Source: Trichloromonas sp034002365 (GTDB taxonomy: Bacteria; Desulfobacterota; Desulfuromonadia; Desulfuromonadales; Trichloromonadaceae). Taken from it: 27,481 nucleotides of DNA. The stretch lies in the NCBI GenBank assembly GCA_034002365.1, contig JAVFAR010000027.1, positions 1-27,481 on the forward strand, given 5' to 3'. The notes beneath the pieces are model-generated. The model saw nothing but the letters and a program-made list of their open reading frames with translations, ran no database searches and was not told the DNA's origin. Each line of letters begins with the position of its first letter. Position 1 is the stretch's first letter. Below, piece after piece: positions 8,199 through 17,432 of this stretch. The position numbers were made by a program, and so were the translations under genes.

Positions 8199-9217
8199 TG
8201 CCGATCCTCATTCGTCTTCTCCTCATTCTCTGTCTGGCCTTTTCCGCCGGTTGCGTCACGCGCGGGCAAGGGCTTTTCCAGCCTGATCCCGCCCAGGCCC
8301 AGTTCTGGCCCCTGCCTCCCGATACCCCGCGCATCCGCTATTTTCGCACGATCAACGGCCCCGAGGATTTTCGCCGGGAAGGCCGGCCTTCCCGGCTGAT
8401 GCGTTGGGTGGCCGGCGAGGGGGAGACGGAACTGCCCCTGCGCGCCCCTTATGGCGTGACCGCCGATGGCGCGGGGCGGGTCTGGGTGGCCGACCCCGAG
8501 GCCCATGCCGTGCAGGTTTACGATCTGCCCGAGCGCCAGGCCGATTATCTGCTGACGGCCGGTGAACAGATGTTCAGTTCACCCGTCGGGGTGGCTTACG
8601 ATCCCGAACGCACGTGGTTGTACGTCTCCGACACGGGCCTGAACCAGGTTTTTGTCCTCGATCGTAAGGGACGCCTGGTCGGCACCCGCGTTCCGGAAGG
8701 GGGGTTCAATCGACCGGCGGGGATGGCGCTGGACAGCTCAGGCCGGCTCTATGTCGCCGATGCTTTGACGGGGCGGATCGAGGTCTTTTCTCCCGAAGGG
8801 GAGCATCTGCGCGGTTTCGGGGAGGGGACGCTCTATCGGCCGGCGAATCTTGCCGTCGATGCGGCGGGATTGGTGTACGTCGTCGATGCCCTCAACTTCC
8901 GTATTGTCGTCTTTACGCCGGAAGGGGAGGTGCGCGCCACCATCGGCGCCATCGGCGACGGCCCCGGCTCTTTCGCCCGGCCGCGCGGGGTGGCGGTCGA
9001 TTCCCAGGGGCACATCTACGTGTCCGATGCGGCATTTGACAATATCCAGATCTTCGATATGGCGGGGAATCTGCTTCTGTATTGGGGCGGGGCGGGGAAG
9101 GACTCGGGGAAATTCAATATGCCCGCAGGACTCTTTTTTGACGAAGAGGACCGGCTTTACGTGGCCGATACCTACAACCGGCGGATTCAGATCTTCGAAT
9201 ATCTGCCGCAGCCTTGA
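8198..9217 (+). CDS. NHL-repeat beta-propeller lipoprotein
   Basis: A 339-aa protein. The start ATG 8198 shares one base with the stop of the isomerase gene (TGATG), so the two are translationally coupled. The N-terminus is a lipoprotein-type signal ending SAGC with Cys19; the serine at -3 is less usual than leucine. From about residue 85 there are roughly six NHL repeats of about 45 residues, seen as pairs like PYGVTADGAGRVWVAD, PAGMALDSSGRLYVAD and PRGVAVDSQGHIYVSD, which would form a six-bladed propeller. Such proteins are common beside multiheme cytochromes in Desulfuromonadales and are thought to scaffold or bind partners. A propeller (OscD) is reported in the OmcS nanowire cluster. No catalytic motif is seen. 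Confidence 0.9.
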   Translation: MPILIRLLLILCLAFSAGCVTRGQGLFQPDPAQAQFWPLPPDTPRIRYFRTINGPEDFRREGRPSRLMRWVAGEGETELPLRAPYGVTADGAGRVWVADPEAHAVQVYDLPERQADYLLTAGEQMFSSPVGVAYDPERTWLYVSDTGLNQVFVLDRKGRLVGTRVPEGGFNRPAGMALDSSGRLYVADALTGRIEVFSPEGEHLRGFGEGTLYRPANLAVDAAGLVYVVDALNFRIVVFTPEGEVRATIGAIGDGPGSFARPRGVAVDSQGHIYVSDAAFDNIQIFDMAGNLLLYWGGAGKDSGKFNMPAGLFFDEEDRLYVADTYNRRIQIFEYLPQP

Positions 9218-9299
9218 AACTGGTACTTTACTTGCAGATCTATTTGCCGGGATGACTGAAGGACTAAGATTGATGGATTTCGTGCGGGGGCGGTGATTG

Positions 9300-10073
9300 A
9301 TGAAAACAACCCGGATAGTTTCGATACTGGCTTTTGTCGGCCTTTTTTTCTCTTTCGCGATACCCGCCGCCGAAGGCCGGCCGGTTTCCGACCCGGCCAA
9401 TCCCCACAACCTCTCCTTTGGCGCCACCCACGGCCGGACCCAGGCCGCCGACGATTCCCAACCCGGCGCCAAGGAAATCTGCATCTTCTGCCATACCCCG
9501 CACAGCGCCTCCAAGCAGGGGGCGCTCTGGAATCGCAACGATCCCGGTCTGATGGGATCGTTTCCCCTCTACAATTCCGCCTCCTTGCTGATCAAGGACA
9601 TTCCCGAGGCCCAGTACAACAGCACCGCCGATTATCCCAATGGCGCTTCCAAGCTCTGTCTTTCCTGTCATGACGGGGTGACCGGCATCGGTACCCTACT
9701 GGATCGGACTCTGACTATGAATCACGAGACCATGTCCGATGTGCCGACGACGGCGACATTCGACCCGGTTATCGATCTGGAATTAACGCATCCGGTTTCT
9801 TTTGTGTACAGCACGGCGGTTCAGCAGGCCATCGTCGCCGGCGGGCGAACGGGTTTCAAGATTCCCAGTCCCGATCTGCGCGACAGTCAGCAGCGGGTGC
9901 AGTGCACCACCTGTCACAACCCGCATGATGACCGGGGGGAGTATGCCGATGTCCCGCCATTCTGGAGAATTGTTTCAGCCACTTCCGCCGACTCTTACGA
10001 CGACCTCTGCAAACATTGTCATGGTCCCATCGTAACTTCCGACGCGCACCACACTGACGCGTTCCAACGATGA
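9300..10073 (+). CDS. tetraheme c-type cytochrome, exported
   Basis: A 257-aa protein with a signal peptide (MKTTRIVSILAFVGLFFSFA, cut after about PAAEG). Four canonical heme c sites are present: CIFCH at 61, CLSCH at 120, CTTCH at 202 and CKHCH at 237. The contexts CHTPHS and CHDGVTG match the doubled-CXXCH cytochrome family. Spacing is uneven, with a 77-residue stretch between sites two and three that may form a separate lobe. ATG 9300 is preferred over TTG 9297; the upstream region is G-rich without a clean ribosome-binding site. The next cytochrome gene overlaps its stop codon. Function: electron carrier in periplasm or at the surface; the redox partner is not known. Confidence 0.93.
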   Translation: MKTTRIVSILAFVGLFFSFAIPAAEGRPVSDPANPHNLSFGATHGRTQAADDSQPGAKEICIFCHTPHSASKQGALWNRNDPGLMGSFPLYNSASLLIKDIPEAQYNSTADYPNGASKLCLSCHDGVTGIGTLLDRTLTMNHETMSDVPTTATFDPVIDLELTHPVSFVYSTAVQQAIVAGGRTGFKIPSPDLRDSQQRVQCTTCHNPHDDRGEYADVPPFWRIVSATSADSYDDLCKHCHGPIVTSDAHHTDAFQR

Positions 10074-11209
10074 AGGCATTTGTTATGAAAGTGATGGGCT
10101 CTTGCCTGGTCGTTCCCGTTCTTTTTTTCGTCGGATTCATCTTGCTGCCGCCGGTCTTTATCGCTCAGGCACAAGACAACAGACCATCCAAACTGCAAGG
10201 CTCGCACGGGGATCCTTCCGTGCTTCCCAAGACCTGCCGCAGCTGCCACCGTGGCATGACCATGAAAATCACCGGGGAAGAGCAGGCCTGCCTGCAATGC
10301 CACGGCTCATCCCAGGATCGCCAGAACATGGTCTCCCGGGGGTATCTCAAGGCGGCGGCGACGGGGGATGTGCAGGACATCGGCGAGGCGTTGCGCAAGC
10401 CTTACCGTCATCCGGTGCTGAGCGTGCGCGGGGTGCATCAGGGGGGGGAGACCCTGCCCGAGGAGATCAGCAACGCCGCCCGCCATGCCGAGTGCGTCGA
10501 CTGCCATGAATCCCACGAAGTCGAAAAGGGCAAACCCTTTCGCGGACTGAAAGGCCGGCGCATCGGCAACTTTGTCGCCGAGATCGAGAAAGAATACGAA
10601 CTCTGCTACGAATGCCATTCCTCCAGCGCCAACCTGCCGGTCGACGCCACCAACAAACACGCCGAATTCAAGATCACCAATCCTTCCTTTCATCCGGTGG
10701 AAGGGGAGGGGCGCAACCATTACGTCATCAGCCTCCTGGAACCCTACAACGAGCGGGAGGAACAGCCCGGGGATATCGCCATCCTCACCTGTAGCGACTG
10801 TCACGGCAACGACGACCCCAATGGCCCGAAGGGGCCGCACGGCTCCATTTACGAGGGGCTGCTGGTGCGCAACTACGAAATGGAAGACCAGCGGCCGGAG
10901 AGCCCCCAGGCTTACGCCCTCTGTTACCGCTGCCATGACCGCAACAGCATTCTCGGCAACGAGAGCTTCCCCTATCATGCCCTGCATATCGTCGGCAATC
11001 CCGGCAACAACGAGCTGGGAACCTCCTGTTTCGCCTGTCACGATGCCCACGGCAGCACCAAGTATCAGTACCTGATCCGTTTCGACGAAGAGATCGTCAG
11101 TTCCAACGAAGACGAGAAACTCGAATTCCGCGCGACGGGGGTGGCGACGCGGCACGGGGAGTGTCTGCTCAACTGTCACGGCGTCGAGCATAATCCCCGT
11201 TCGTATTAA
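10070..11209 (+). CDS. octaheme-class c-type cytochrome with one CX3CH site
   Basis: A 379-aa exported protein; its ATG overlaps the stop of the tetraheme gene (ATGA), so the pair is coupled. The signal peptide covers about residues 1-34. Seven canonical heme sites start at Cys56 (CRSCH), 74 (CLQCH), 142 (CVDCH), 179 (CYECH), 241 (CSDCH), 285 (CYRCH) and 320 (CFACH). An eighth candidate, CLLNCH at 365-370, has three residues between the cysteines instead of two. Several sites have CHxxHG or CHESHE contexts, as in doubled-CXXCH proteins. With its neighbour the operon encodes 11 to 12 hemes. Role in respiratory electron transfer is inferred from context; I cannot match it to a named Omc protein. 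Confidence 0.93.
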   Translation: MKAFVMKVMGSCLVVPVLFFVGFILLPPVFIAQAQDNRPSKLQGSHGDPSVLPKTCRSCHRGMTMKITGEEQACLQCHGSSQDRQNMVSRGYLKAAATGDVQDIGEALRKPYRHPVLSVRGVHQGGETLPEEISNAARHAECVDCHESHEVEKGKPFRGLKGRRIGNFVAEIEKEYELCYECHSSSANLPVDATNKHAEFKITNPSFHPVEGEGRNHYVISLLEPYNEREEQPGDIAILTCSDCHGNDDPNGPKGPHGSIYEGLLVRNYEMEDQRPESPQAYALCYRCHDRNSILGNESFPYHALHIVGNPGNNELGTSCFACHDAHGSTKYQYLIRFDEEIVSSNEDEKLEFRATGVATRHGECLLNCHGVEHNPRSY

Positions 11210-11212
11210 ATT

Positions 11213-11332
11213 GGCTGATGAAAAACGTCCAACTGCGACGTTGCCCTCATCCTTGTCGCTGCGACGTCCCTGATCGGTACGACTCGCTCCTCGGTTTTCG
11301 GGCGCCTTGCATCTGAACATTTTTGATCAGCC
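11213..11332 (+). repeat. dispersed ~120-nt imperfect palindrome, copy 1
   Basis: This spacer begins GGCTGATGAAAAACGTCCA and ends with an imperfect reverse complement (ATTTTTGATCAGCC), so about 16 of 19 end positions can pair. It aligns without gaps to 12675-12794 with 102 of 120 identical bases. It starts 3 nt after the stop of the octaheme cytochrome gene. The rest of the spacer (11333-11463) holds only the promoter candidate listed next. Confidence 0.85.
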
Positions 11333-11404
11333 TGGGAAGCGGGAATTTTCATTGATCGGTTAAATCTCGCCTCCGGGAAGTTTTCCGTAAAGTCCTCTGT
11401 CATC

Positions 11405-11434
11405 TTGAAATCCTTACGCATTCGGGTTTCTAAT
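11405..11434 (+). promoter_or_regulatory. possible promoter for the secretion operon
   Basis: TTGAAA (11405-11410) and TCTAAT (11429-11434) are 18 bp apart, each five of six matches to consensus. Initiation would be near 11441, only about 20 nt before the gspF ATG, giving a very short leader with no visible ribosome-binding site. Confidence 0.5.
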
Positions 11435-11463
11435 TTTCAGCCTCTGTGCTACCTTGGCCCCCT

Positions 11464-12672
11464 ATGGCGAGCTTTATCTGTAAAGTCGGCACCTCCGACG
11501 GCCGCATCATTGAAAAGGAGTTCGAGGCGACCCACGGGGATCTTCTGCGGGAGAATCTCGAAGCCCAGGGCTTTCACGTCTTTCAGATCCGCAAGAAGGT
11601 TCTGCGCCCCGCATCCATGGGGCTTTCTTTTGGTCCCCAGTTCGGCGGCCGGCGCTTTTTATCCTTCAACCAGGAACTGCTGGTGCTGATCCGTTCGGGG
11701 CTGCCGATTCTGCAGGTGCTCGACGCGATCATCGAGCGCATGGAGCCGGGGAAGGTGCTGGAGGTGCTGCGGGAGATCCGTGACGACGTCATGGGGGGCG
11801 GATCGCTCTCCGAGGCCTTCGCCAAGTTTCCGCGCTTCTTCCCGACGCTTTACGTGGCTTCGGTGCGGGCCGGGGAAAAGACCGGGGATCTGCCGGTGAC
11901 CCTGGGCCGCTACATCGCCTATCAGAAACGCGTCGAAGCCCTCAAGGGGCGGGTCAAGGGAGCGGCTTTCTATCCCCTGCTGCTGAGCGGGGCGGTGATC
12001 GTGGTCGTTCTTTTTCTCATGCTCTTCGTGGTCCCCCGCTTTACCCAGATCTACGCCGATGCCAACGCCCAGCTGCCGCTGATCACGCGGGTGCTCATCG
12101 GCTTTACAGAGATCCTGACCGAAGGCTTGCCCTTCGCCGTGCCGCTCCTGGTGGCCCTGGCGTTCGCCCTGCGGATGTTTGTCCGCACCGAACGCGGCGC
12201 TTTGCTTTTCGACCGGAGCAAGCTGGCCGTCCCTTTTTTCGGCCGACTGCTCGGCGACTATGCCATTTCCAGCTTCTGCCGCACCTTCGCCACGACCCTG
12301 GCGAGCGGTATTCCCGTCGTCGAGTCGATGCGCATGTCCCGAGGCACCCTGAATAACCGGCTGTTGGAAAACCGCCTGACCGTCGCAACCCGGCGGGTGG
12401 AGGAGGGGTCGACCATCGCTTCCTCCCTGGAGCAGGCGAGTTTCTTTCCGAGCCTGGCCCTGCGCATGATCGGGGTCGGGGAAACGACCGGGGCCTTGGC
12501 CGATATGCTCAACGATGTCGCCGAATTTTACGAAGGGGAGGTGGAGCGCCGCCTCGACCGCCTGACTACATTGGTGGAGCCGATCATGATGCTGACCATG
12601 GGCCTGCTCATCGGCGGCATCATCGTCGCTATGTATGTGCCGATCTTTCAGCTGGCGGGAACCGTGCGTTAG
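11464..12672 (+). CDS. gspF: type II secretion / type IV pilus inner-membrane platform protein (GspF/PilC family)
   Basis: A 402-aa protein that forms the inner-membrane platform through which the GspE ATPase drives pseudopilus assembly. It starts with the typical family N-terminus (MASFICKVGTSDGRIIEKEF). Two homologous T2SF domains are visible: the first near residues 65-190 (ELLVLIRSGLPILQVLDAI, then RAGEKTGDLPVTL) and the second near 265-390 (FCRTFATTLASGIPVVESM, then GVGETTGALADML). Membrane segments lie near 170-190, 215-240 and 370-395. ATG 11464 is chosen over an in-frame GTG at 11446 by family alignment; neither has a clear ribosome-binding site. It is first of a nine-gene system. Confidence 0.93.
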   Translation: MASFICKVGTSDGRIIEKEFEATHGDLLRENLEAQGFHVFQIRKKVLRPASMGLSFGPQFGGRRFLSFNQELLVLIRSGLPILQVLDAIIERMEPGKVLEVLREIRDDVMGGGSLSEAFAKFPRFFPTLYVASVRAGEKTGDLPVTLGRYIAYQKRVEALKGRVKGAAFYPLLLSGAVIVVVLFLMLFVVPRFTQIYADANAQLPLITRVLIGFTEILTEGLPFAVPLLVALAFALRMFVRTERGALLFDRSKLAVPFFGRLLGDYAISSFCRTFATTLASGIPVVESMRMSRGTLNNRLLENRLTVATRRVEEGSTIASSLEQASFFPSLALRMIGVGETTGALADMLNDVAEFYEGEVERRLDRLTTLVEPIMMLTMGLLIGGIIVAMYVPIFQLAGTVR

Positions 12673-12796
12673 CGGGCTGATGAAAAACGCCCATTCGCGG
12701 CGTTGCCCTCATCCTCGTCGCTGCAACGTACCTTAAAGGTACGATTCGCTCCTCGAATTTCGGGCGCCTTGCGCCTGGGCATTTTTGATCAGCCCG
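12673..12796 (+). repeat. dispersed ~120-nt imperfect palindrome, copy 2
   Basis: The ends CGGGCTGATGAAAAACGCCC and GGGCATTTTTGATCAGCCCG are near-perfect inverted repeats of about 21 nt with two mismatches. In the middle, GTACCTTAAAGGTAC (12728-12742) is a further 7-bp hairpin. The element fills almost the whole gap between gspF and gspE, starting directly at the gspF stop. It is 85 percent identical to copy 1. Confidence 0.87.
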
Positions 12797-12829
12797 GGTT
12801 ACGCTGATGACCTATCGCTAGAAACTTTC

Positions 12830-14559
<1,730 letters not shown>

Positions 14560-14563
<4 letters not shown>

Positions 14564-15474
14564 TCCGCAGAACCTTTCTCGGGCTCGATCTCTGCTTTCG
14601 GCAGTTGCAGGCGGTGGCCTTGCGGCGCCGGGGAACCAAGGCCACCGCCCTGGTCGATGCGCGCCTGGCGTCACTATCCGAAGACTGCTGGTCGCTGTCG
14701 GTGCGCGAACCCAATATCCGCGATCGGGGCGCTTTCATCGCGGCGGTGAAGAGCGTCCTCGACCCCATCGCCCGCGGGGAGGACCGCATCGCCCTCTCGC
14801 TGCCCGATCCCTTGGGGCGGATTCTGCTGACCGAGGTGGAAACGGCCTTCAAATCCCGCCAGGAAGGGATCGAGGTGCTCAAATGGCAGCTGAAGAAGAG
14901 CCTGCCTGCCGAGCCTCGGGAGGTCCGGCTCGATTATCAGGTGGTGGAGAAGACCGAGACGGGGCGCTACCGGGTGCTGGTTTCCCTGATGCTGGGGAGC
15001 GTTCTGGGGCAGTACGAGGAAATCCTGGCCGAGGCCGGCTACCATCCCGTGGTTATCGATTTTCATGCCATGCATCGCTATAATTTCTACCGTCCCCGCT
15101 TCGACCTGGGGGAGGATTTCATTCTCGCGGGGGTCGATGGCGATCTCCTCGGTTTGCAGCTTTTTCAGGGTAAAATACCGGTATTCCAGCGCCATAAGCG
15201 GATCTCCGGGGGCTTCGAAGAGATTTTTCAGGAGATCAACCTCTCCTTCGCCTCGGTTCGGGAAAAATTTCCCGGTTTTCAGCGGGCCGGGGTTTTTCTG
15301 CACGCCTCGCCGCCGGCGACGGCCCTTATGGAGGTTCTCAAGGCGGCCTTTGAGCGGGAGGTCAGGCTGCTCGATCCGAAAATCGAACAATTGGCCCCGC
15401 TCCCTCTGCCCCAGCTGTTGAACGGCGGCACCCATCTGGCGGCGGCCGTCGGCGCGGCCGAGCGTCTGCTCTGA
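14560..15474 (+). CDS. PilM/GspL-like actin-fold assembly protein
   Basis: A 304-aa protein whose ATG overlaps the gspE stop (ATGA). The N-terminus FLGLDLCFRQLQAVAL matches the first nucleotide-binding strand of the actin/FtsA fold seen in PilM and GspL. A second subdomain strand appears near residue 185 (FILAGVDGDLLGLQLF). In pilus and secretion systems this protein sits on the cytoplasmic face and links the ATPase to the N- and O-type membrane proteins encoded next. Sequence similarity to any single family is modest to my eye, so I rely on fold-like motifs and on gene order. A hallmark membrane segment of GspL is not seen, which favours a PilM type with the membrane part supplied by the next gene. 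Confidence 0.8.
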
Positions 15475-15482
15475 GGATCGCC

Positions 15483-16031
15483 ATGAAACTCACCCTCAAT
15501 CTTGCCGGCCGTACCTATCTCAATCGCCGGGCTCTGCGTTTTGCCTACGGGGTTGTCGCTTTTTTCCTGCTGCTGGTGCTGGGCATGCTGAGCTACGGCT
15601 ATCTGCGGGATTACCGGCAGCTCGCCCAGGTCGGGCAGTGGCTGCTTGAGTTGGAGACGCGGGGGGGGATTGCGAGCGCGCCGGCACGTCCGCCTCTGAG
15701 CGGGCCTGAGCGGGAACGGCTGCTCTCCGAGGTGGATTTTGCCAACGGCATTTTGCGTATGGACGGGTTCCGCTGGACCCGCCTGCTCGACCAGTTGGAG
15801 GAGGTGCTCCCCGAAACCGTGGGCATTCAGGCGATTCGTCCCGATTATGCTCAAGGGTCCTTCAGTCTCACCGGCCAGGCCCGCGACCTCGATGCTCTGC
15901 GCGGGCTGCTCGACAATCTCAGTGCCTCGCCGGAGTTCAGCGATGTCTACCTGTTGCAGCAGGCGCTGCGGGAAAATCCGGCGGGGGGGAGTGTTATCGG
16001 TTTCTCCCTGGAAGTGAAGGGGGCGTTCTGA
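15483..16031 (+). CDS. PilN/GspL C-terminal-like bitopic assembly protein
   Basis: A 182-aa protein with a short cytoplasmic start (MKLTLNLAGRTYLNRR), then one membrane span at about residues 20-42 and a periplasmic region. The N-terminal peptide INLAxRxYxNRR type is the PilN motif that binds the PilM groove. The periplasmic part has the ferredoxin-like layout expected of PilN (GIQAIRPDYAQGSFSLTGQA). AGGAT lies 5 nt before the ATG. It sits 8 nt after the PilM-like gene and 1 nt before the PilO-like gene, as in pil and gsp operons. Identified mainly by topology, N-terminal motif and position. Confidence 0.8.
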   Translation: MKLTLNLAGRTYLNRRALRFAYGVVAFFLLLVLGMLSYGYLRDYRQLAQVGQWLLELETRGGIASAPARPPLSGPERERLLSEVDFANGILRMDGFRWTRLLDQLEEVLPETVGIQAIRPDYAQGSFSLTGQARDLDALRGLLDNLSASPEFSDVYLLQQALRENPAGGSVIGFSLEVKGAF

Positions 16032-16032
16032 G

Positions 16033-16605
16033 ATGACCGGGAATTCCCTGCTCCGTGCCGCCTGGCGCATGAACAAGACGGTGCCGGTTCTGCTTTTGCT
16101 GTTGCTCCTCATCGACCTCGGCGCCTGGGCCGGACTGCGTTTACGGCTGGAGCCGCGGTTGCAGGCGCTGGAGCAAACCTACCTGCAACGGCAGGAGGAA
16201 GTGCGCCGACAGCAAAAGGAGGGGCGCGCCCCCCGGCCGGAGGAAGACGGCCTGATTCTGGCCGAACAGGATCTGGCGACCTTCCGGCAGGCGATTCCCC
16301 CGCGGGCGGAACTTTCCGGGCTGCTCGGCGAACTTTTCACCCTGGCCGACGAGGCGGGGTTGCGCATCGATCAGATCGGGTACGACCCCCAGGCCCTGGA
16401 AGGGCGTCCTTTCTTACGCTACTCTCTGAGGTTTTCGGTGAGCGGCAGCTACCTTCAGGTCAAGCGCTTCGTTCACGCCCTGGAGGAGTCACCGCGGCTC
16501 ATCGCCCTTGAATCCCTGACCCTGAGCGGCACCGACGATCCGGATAGGGGAGATGTGACCCTGAATATCAAACTTTCGACCCTCTTTCGCACGGAGGAGC
16601 CATGA
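16033..16605 (+). CDS. PilO/GspM-like bitopic assembly protein
   Basis: A 190-aa protein with one membrane span near residues 17-35 (TVPVLLLLLLLIDLGAWAGL), a coiled-coil stretch (residues 40-80, rich in Gln, Glu and Arg) and a small periplasmic domain of ferredoxin type (LRYSLRFSVSGSYLQVKRFV near 133-152). This layout is that of PilO and GspM, partners of PilN. The ATG is one base after the stop of the PilN-like gene, and the next gene overlaps its stop. The function is inferred from topology and order: alignment subcomplex between the inner membrane platform and the secretin. Confidence 0.8.
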   Translation: MTGNSLLRAAWRMNKTVPVLLLLLLLIDLGAWAGLRLRLEPRLQALEQTYLQRQEEVRRQQKEGRAPRPEEDGLILAEQDLATFRQAIPPRAELSGLLGELFTLADEAGLRIDQIGYDPQALEGRPFLRYSLRFSVSGSYLQVKRFVHALEESPRLIALESLTLSGTDDPDRGDVTLNIKLSTLFRTEEP

Positions 16606-17432
16606 ACCGCAAATCCTGGCTTCTCGGCGGATTGGCCCTTTTGCTCGGTTTGTCCCTGGCCTATGCCTGGTGGGCCACGCCGCGCCAGGAGCGGGTGACG
16701 ACCAAGCCGGCAGCCCGTCCCCGGGCCCTGGCCAAGAGTTCGGCCGGGACCGAAACGGTCAAAACCTCGGCGCCGCGGGTGCGCCTGGATATTCTCGAAG
16801 GCCCCGGCGCGTCTTTCAGCGAGCCGAGTCGGGATATCTTTCGGCTGACGACGAACGCCTCCGTTTCGGCGCGGCCCGAGCCCGAGCCGGTGGTTGAAAC
16901 GGTAAGCTTTCCGCCCCCCCCGCCCCTGTCTTCCGTGGCGGGAGACGCCGCAGCGGCGAGTGCGGCGGCGCGTTTCGCTTATTTGGGCGGTCTCGAGAAG
17001 GACGGGGTGAAAAAGATCTTTCTCGGGGTGAACGGTGAAATCTTCATTGTGCAACCGGGCGAGACCTTCGGCCCCACCGGGGAATTCCAGGTGGAAGAGG
17101 TGACCCGAGACAAACTGGTGGTGCGCCAAGACGGGCGCCCCCTGACCCTGCCGCTGGCCGACACCTCGCAACAGACCGCGTCCCTTTCCTCCCGGAACAA
17201 TCGCCCTTCGACCGAGCGGGAAGCTCCTCTCGTCCCCGGCCGTTCGCCGGTCTTCCCCCAACCGTTGGATAACGCGGAGGAAGTGGATGAAGCCGACTTC
17301 GAAATGGTGGAAGAGTCTCCTCCCGATGCGGAGCCGCCACCGCGCCCCTTCTCCCCCAAAAGCGAGGAAAAACCGCCCGAACCGACTGAGGAATCGATGA
17401 GTACCTTGCAGTTGAGGAGCACCATCCAATGA
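16602..17432 (+). CDS. PilP/GspC-like periplasmic connector protein
   Basis: A 276-aa protein with a membrane anchor near residues 5-24 (WLLGGLALLLGLSLAYAWWA), a disordered region rich in Pro, Ala and Arg, then a small beta domain near 125-190. In it FAYLGGLEKDGVKKIFLGVN and GETFGPTGEFQVEEV resemble the homology region of GspC and PilP that contacts the secretin N0 domain. The last 80 residues are acidic and proline-rich (DEADFEMVEESPPDAE), an extension not typical of PilP. The ATG overlaps the stop of the PilO-like gene, and the secretin gene overlaps its own stop. The call rests on the beta domain and gene order. Confidence 0.75.
   Translation: MNRKSWLLGGLALLLGLSLAYAWWATPRQERVTTKPAARPRALAKSSAGTETVKTSAPRVRLDILEGPGASFSEPSRDIFRLTTNASVSARPEPEPVVETVSFPPPPPLSSVAGDAAAASAAARFAYLGGLEKDGVKKIFLGVNGEIFIVQPGETFGPTGEFQVEEVTRDKLVVRQDGRPLTLPLADTSQQTASLSSRNNRPSTEREAPLVPGRSPVFPQPLDNAEEVDEADFEMVEESPPDAEPPPRPFSPKSEEKPPEPTEESMSTLQLRSTIQ

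Noticed and set aside
11446..11463. GTG 11446 as the gspF start
   Set aside because: The extra six residues are not part of the family N-terminus, and initiation from the candidate promoter would leave almost no leader.
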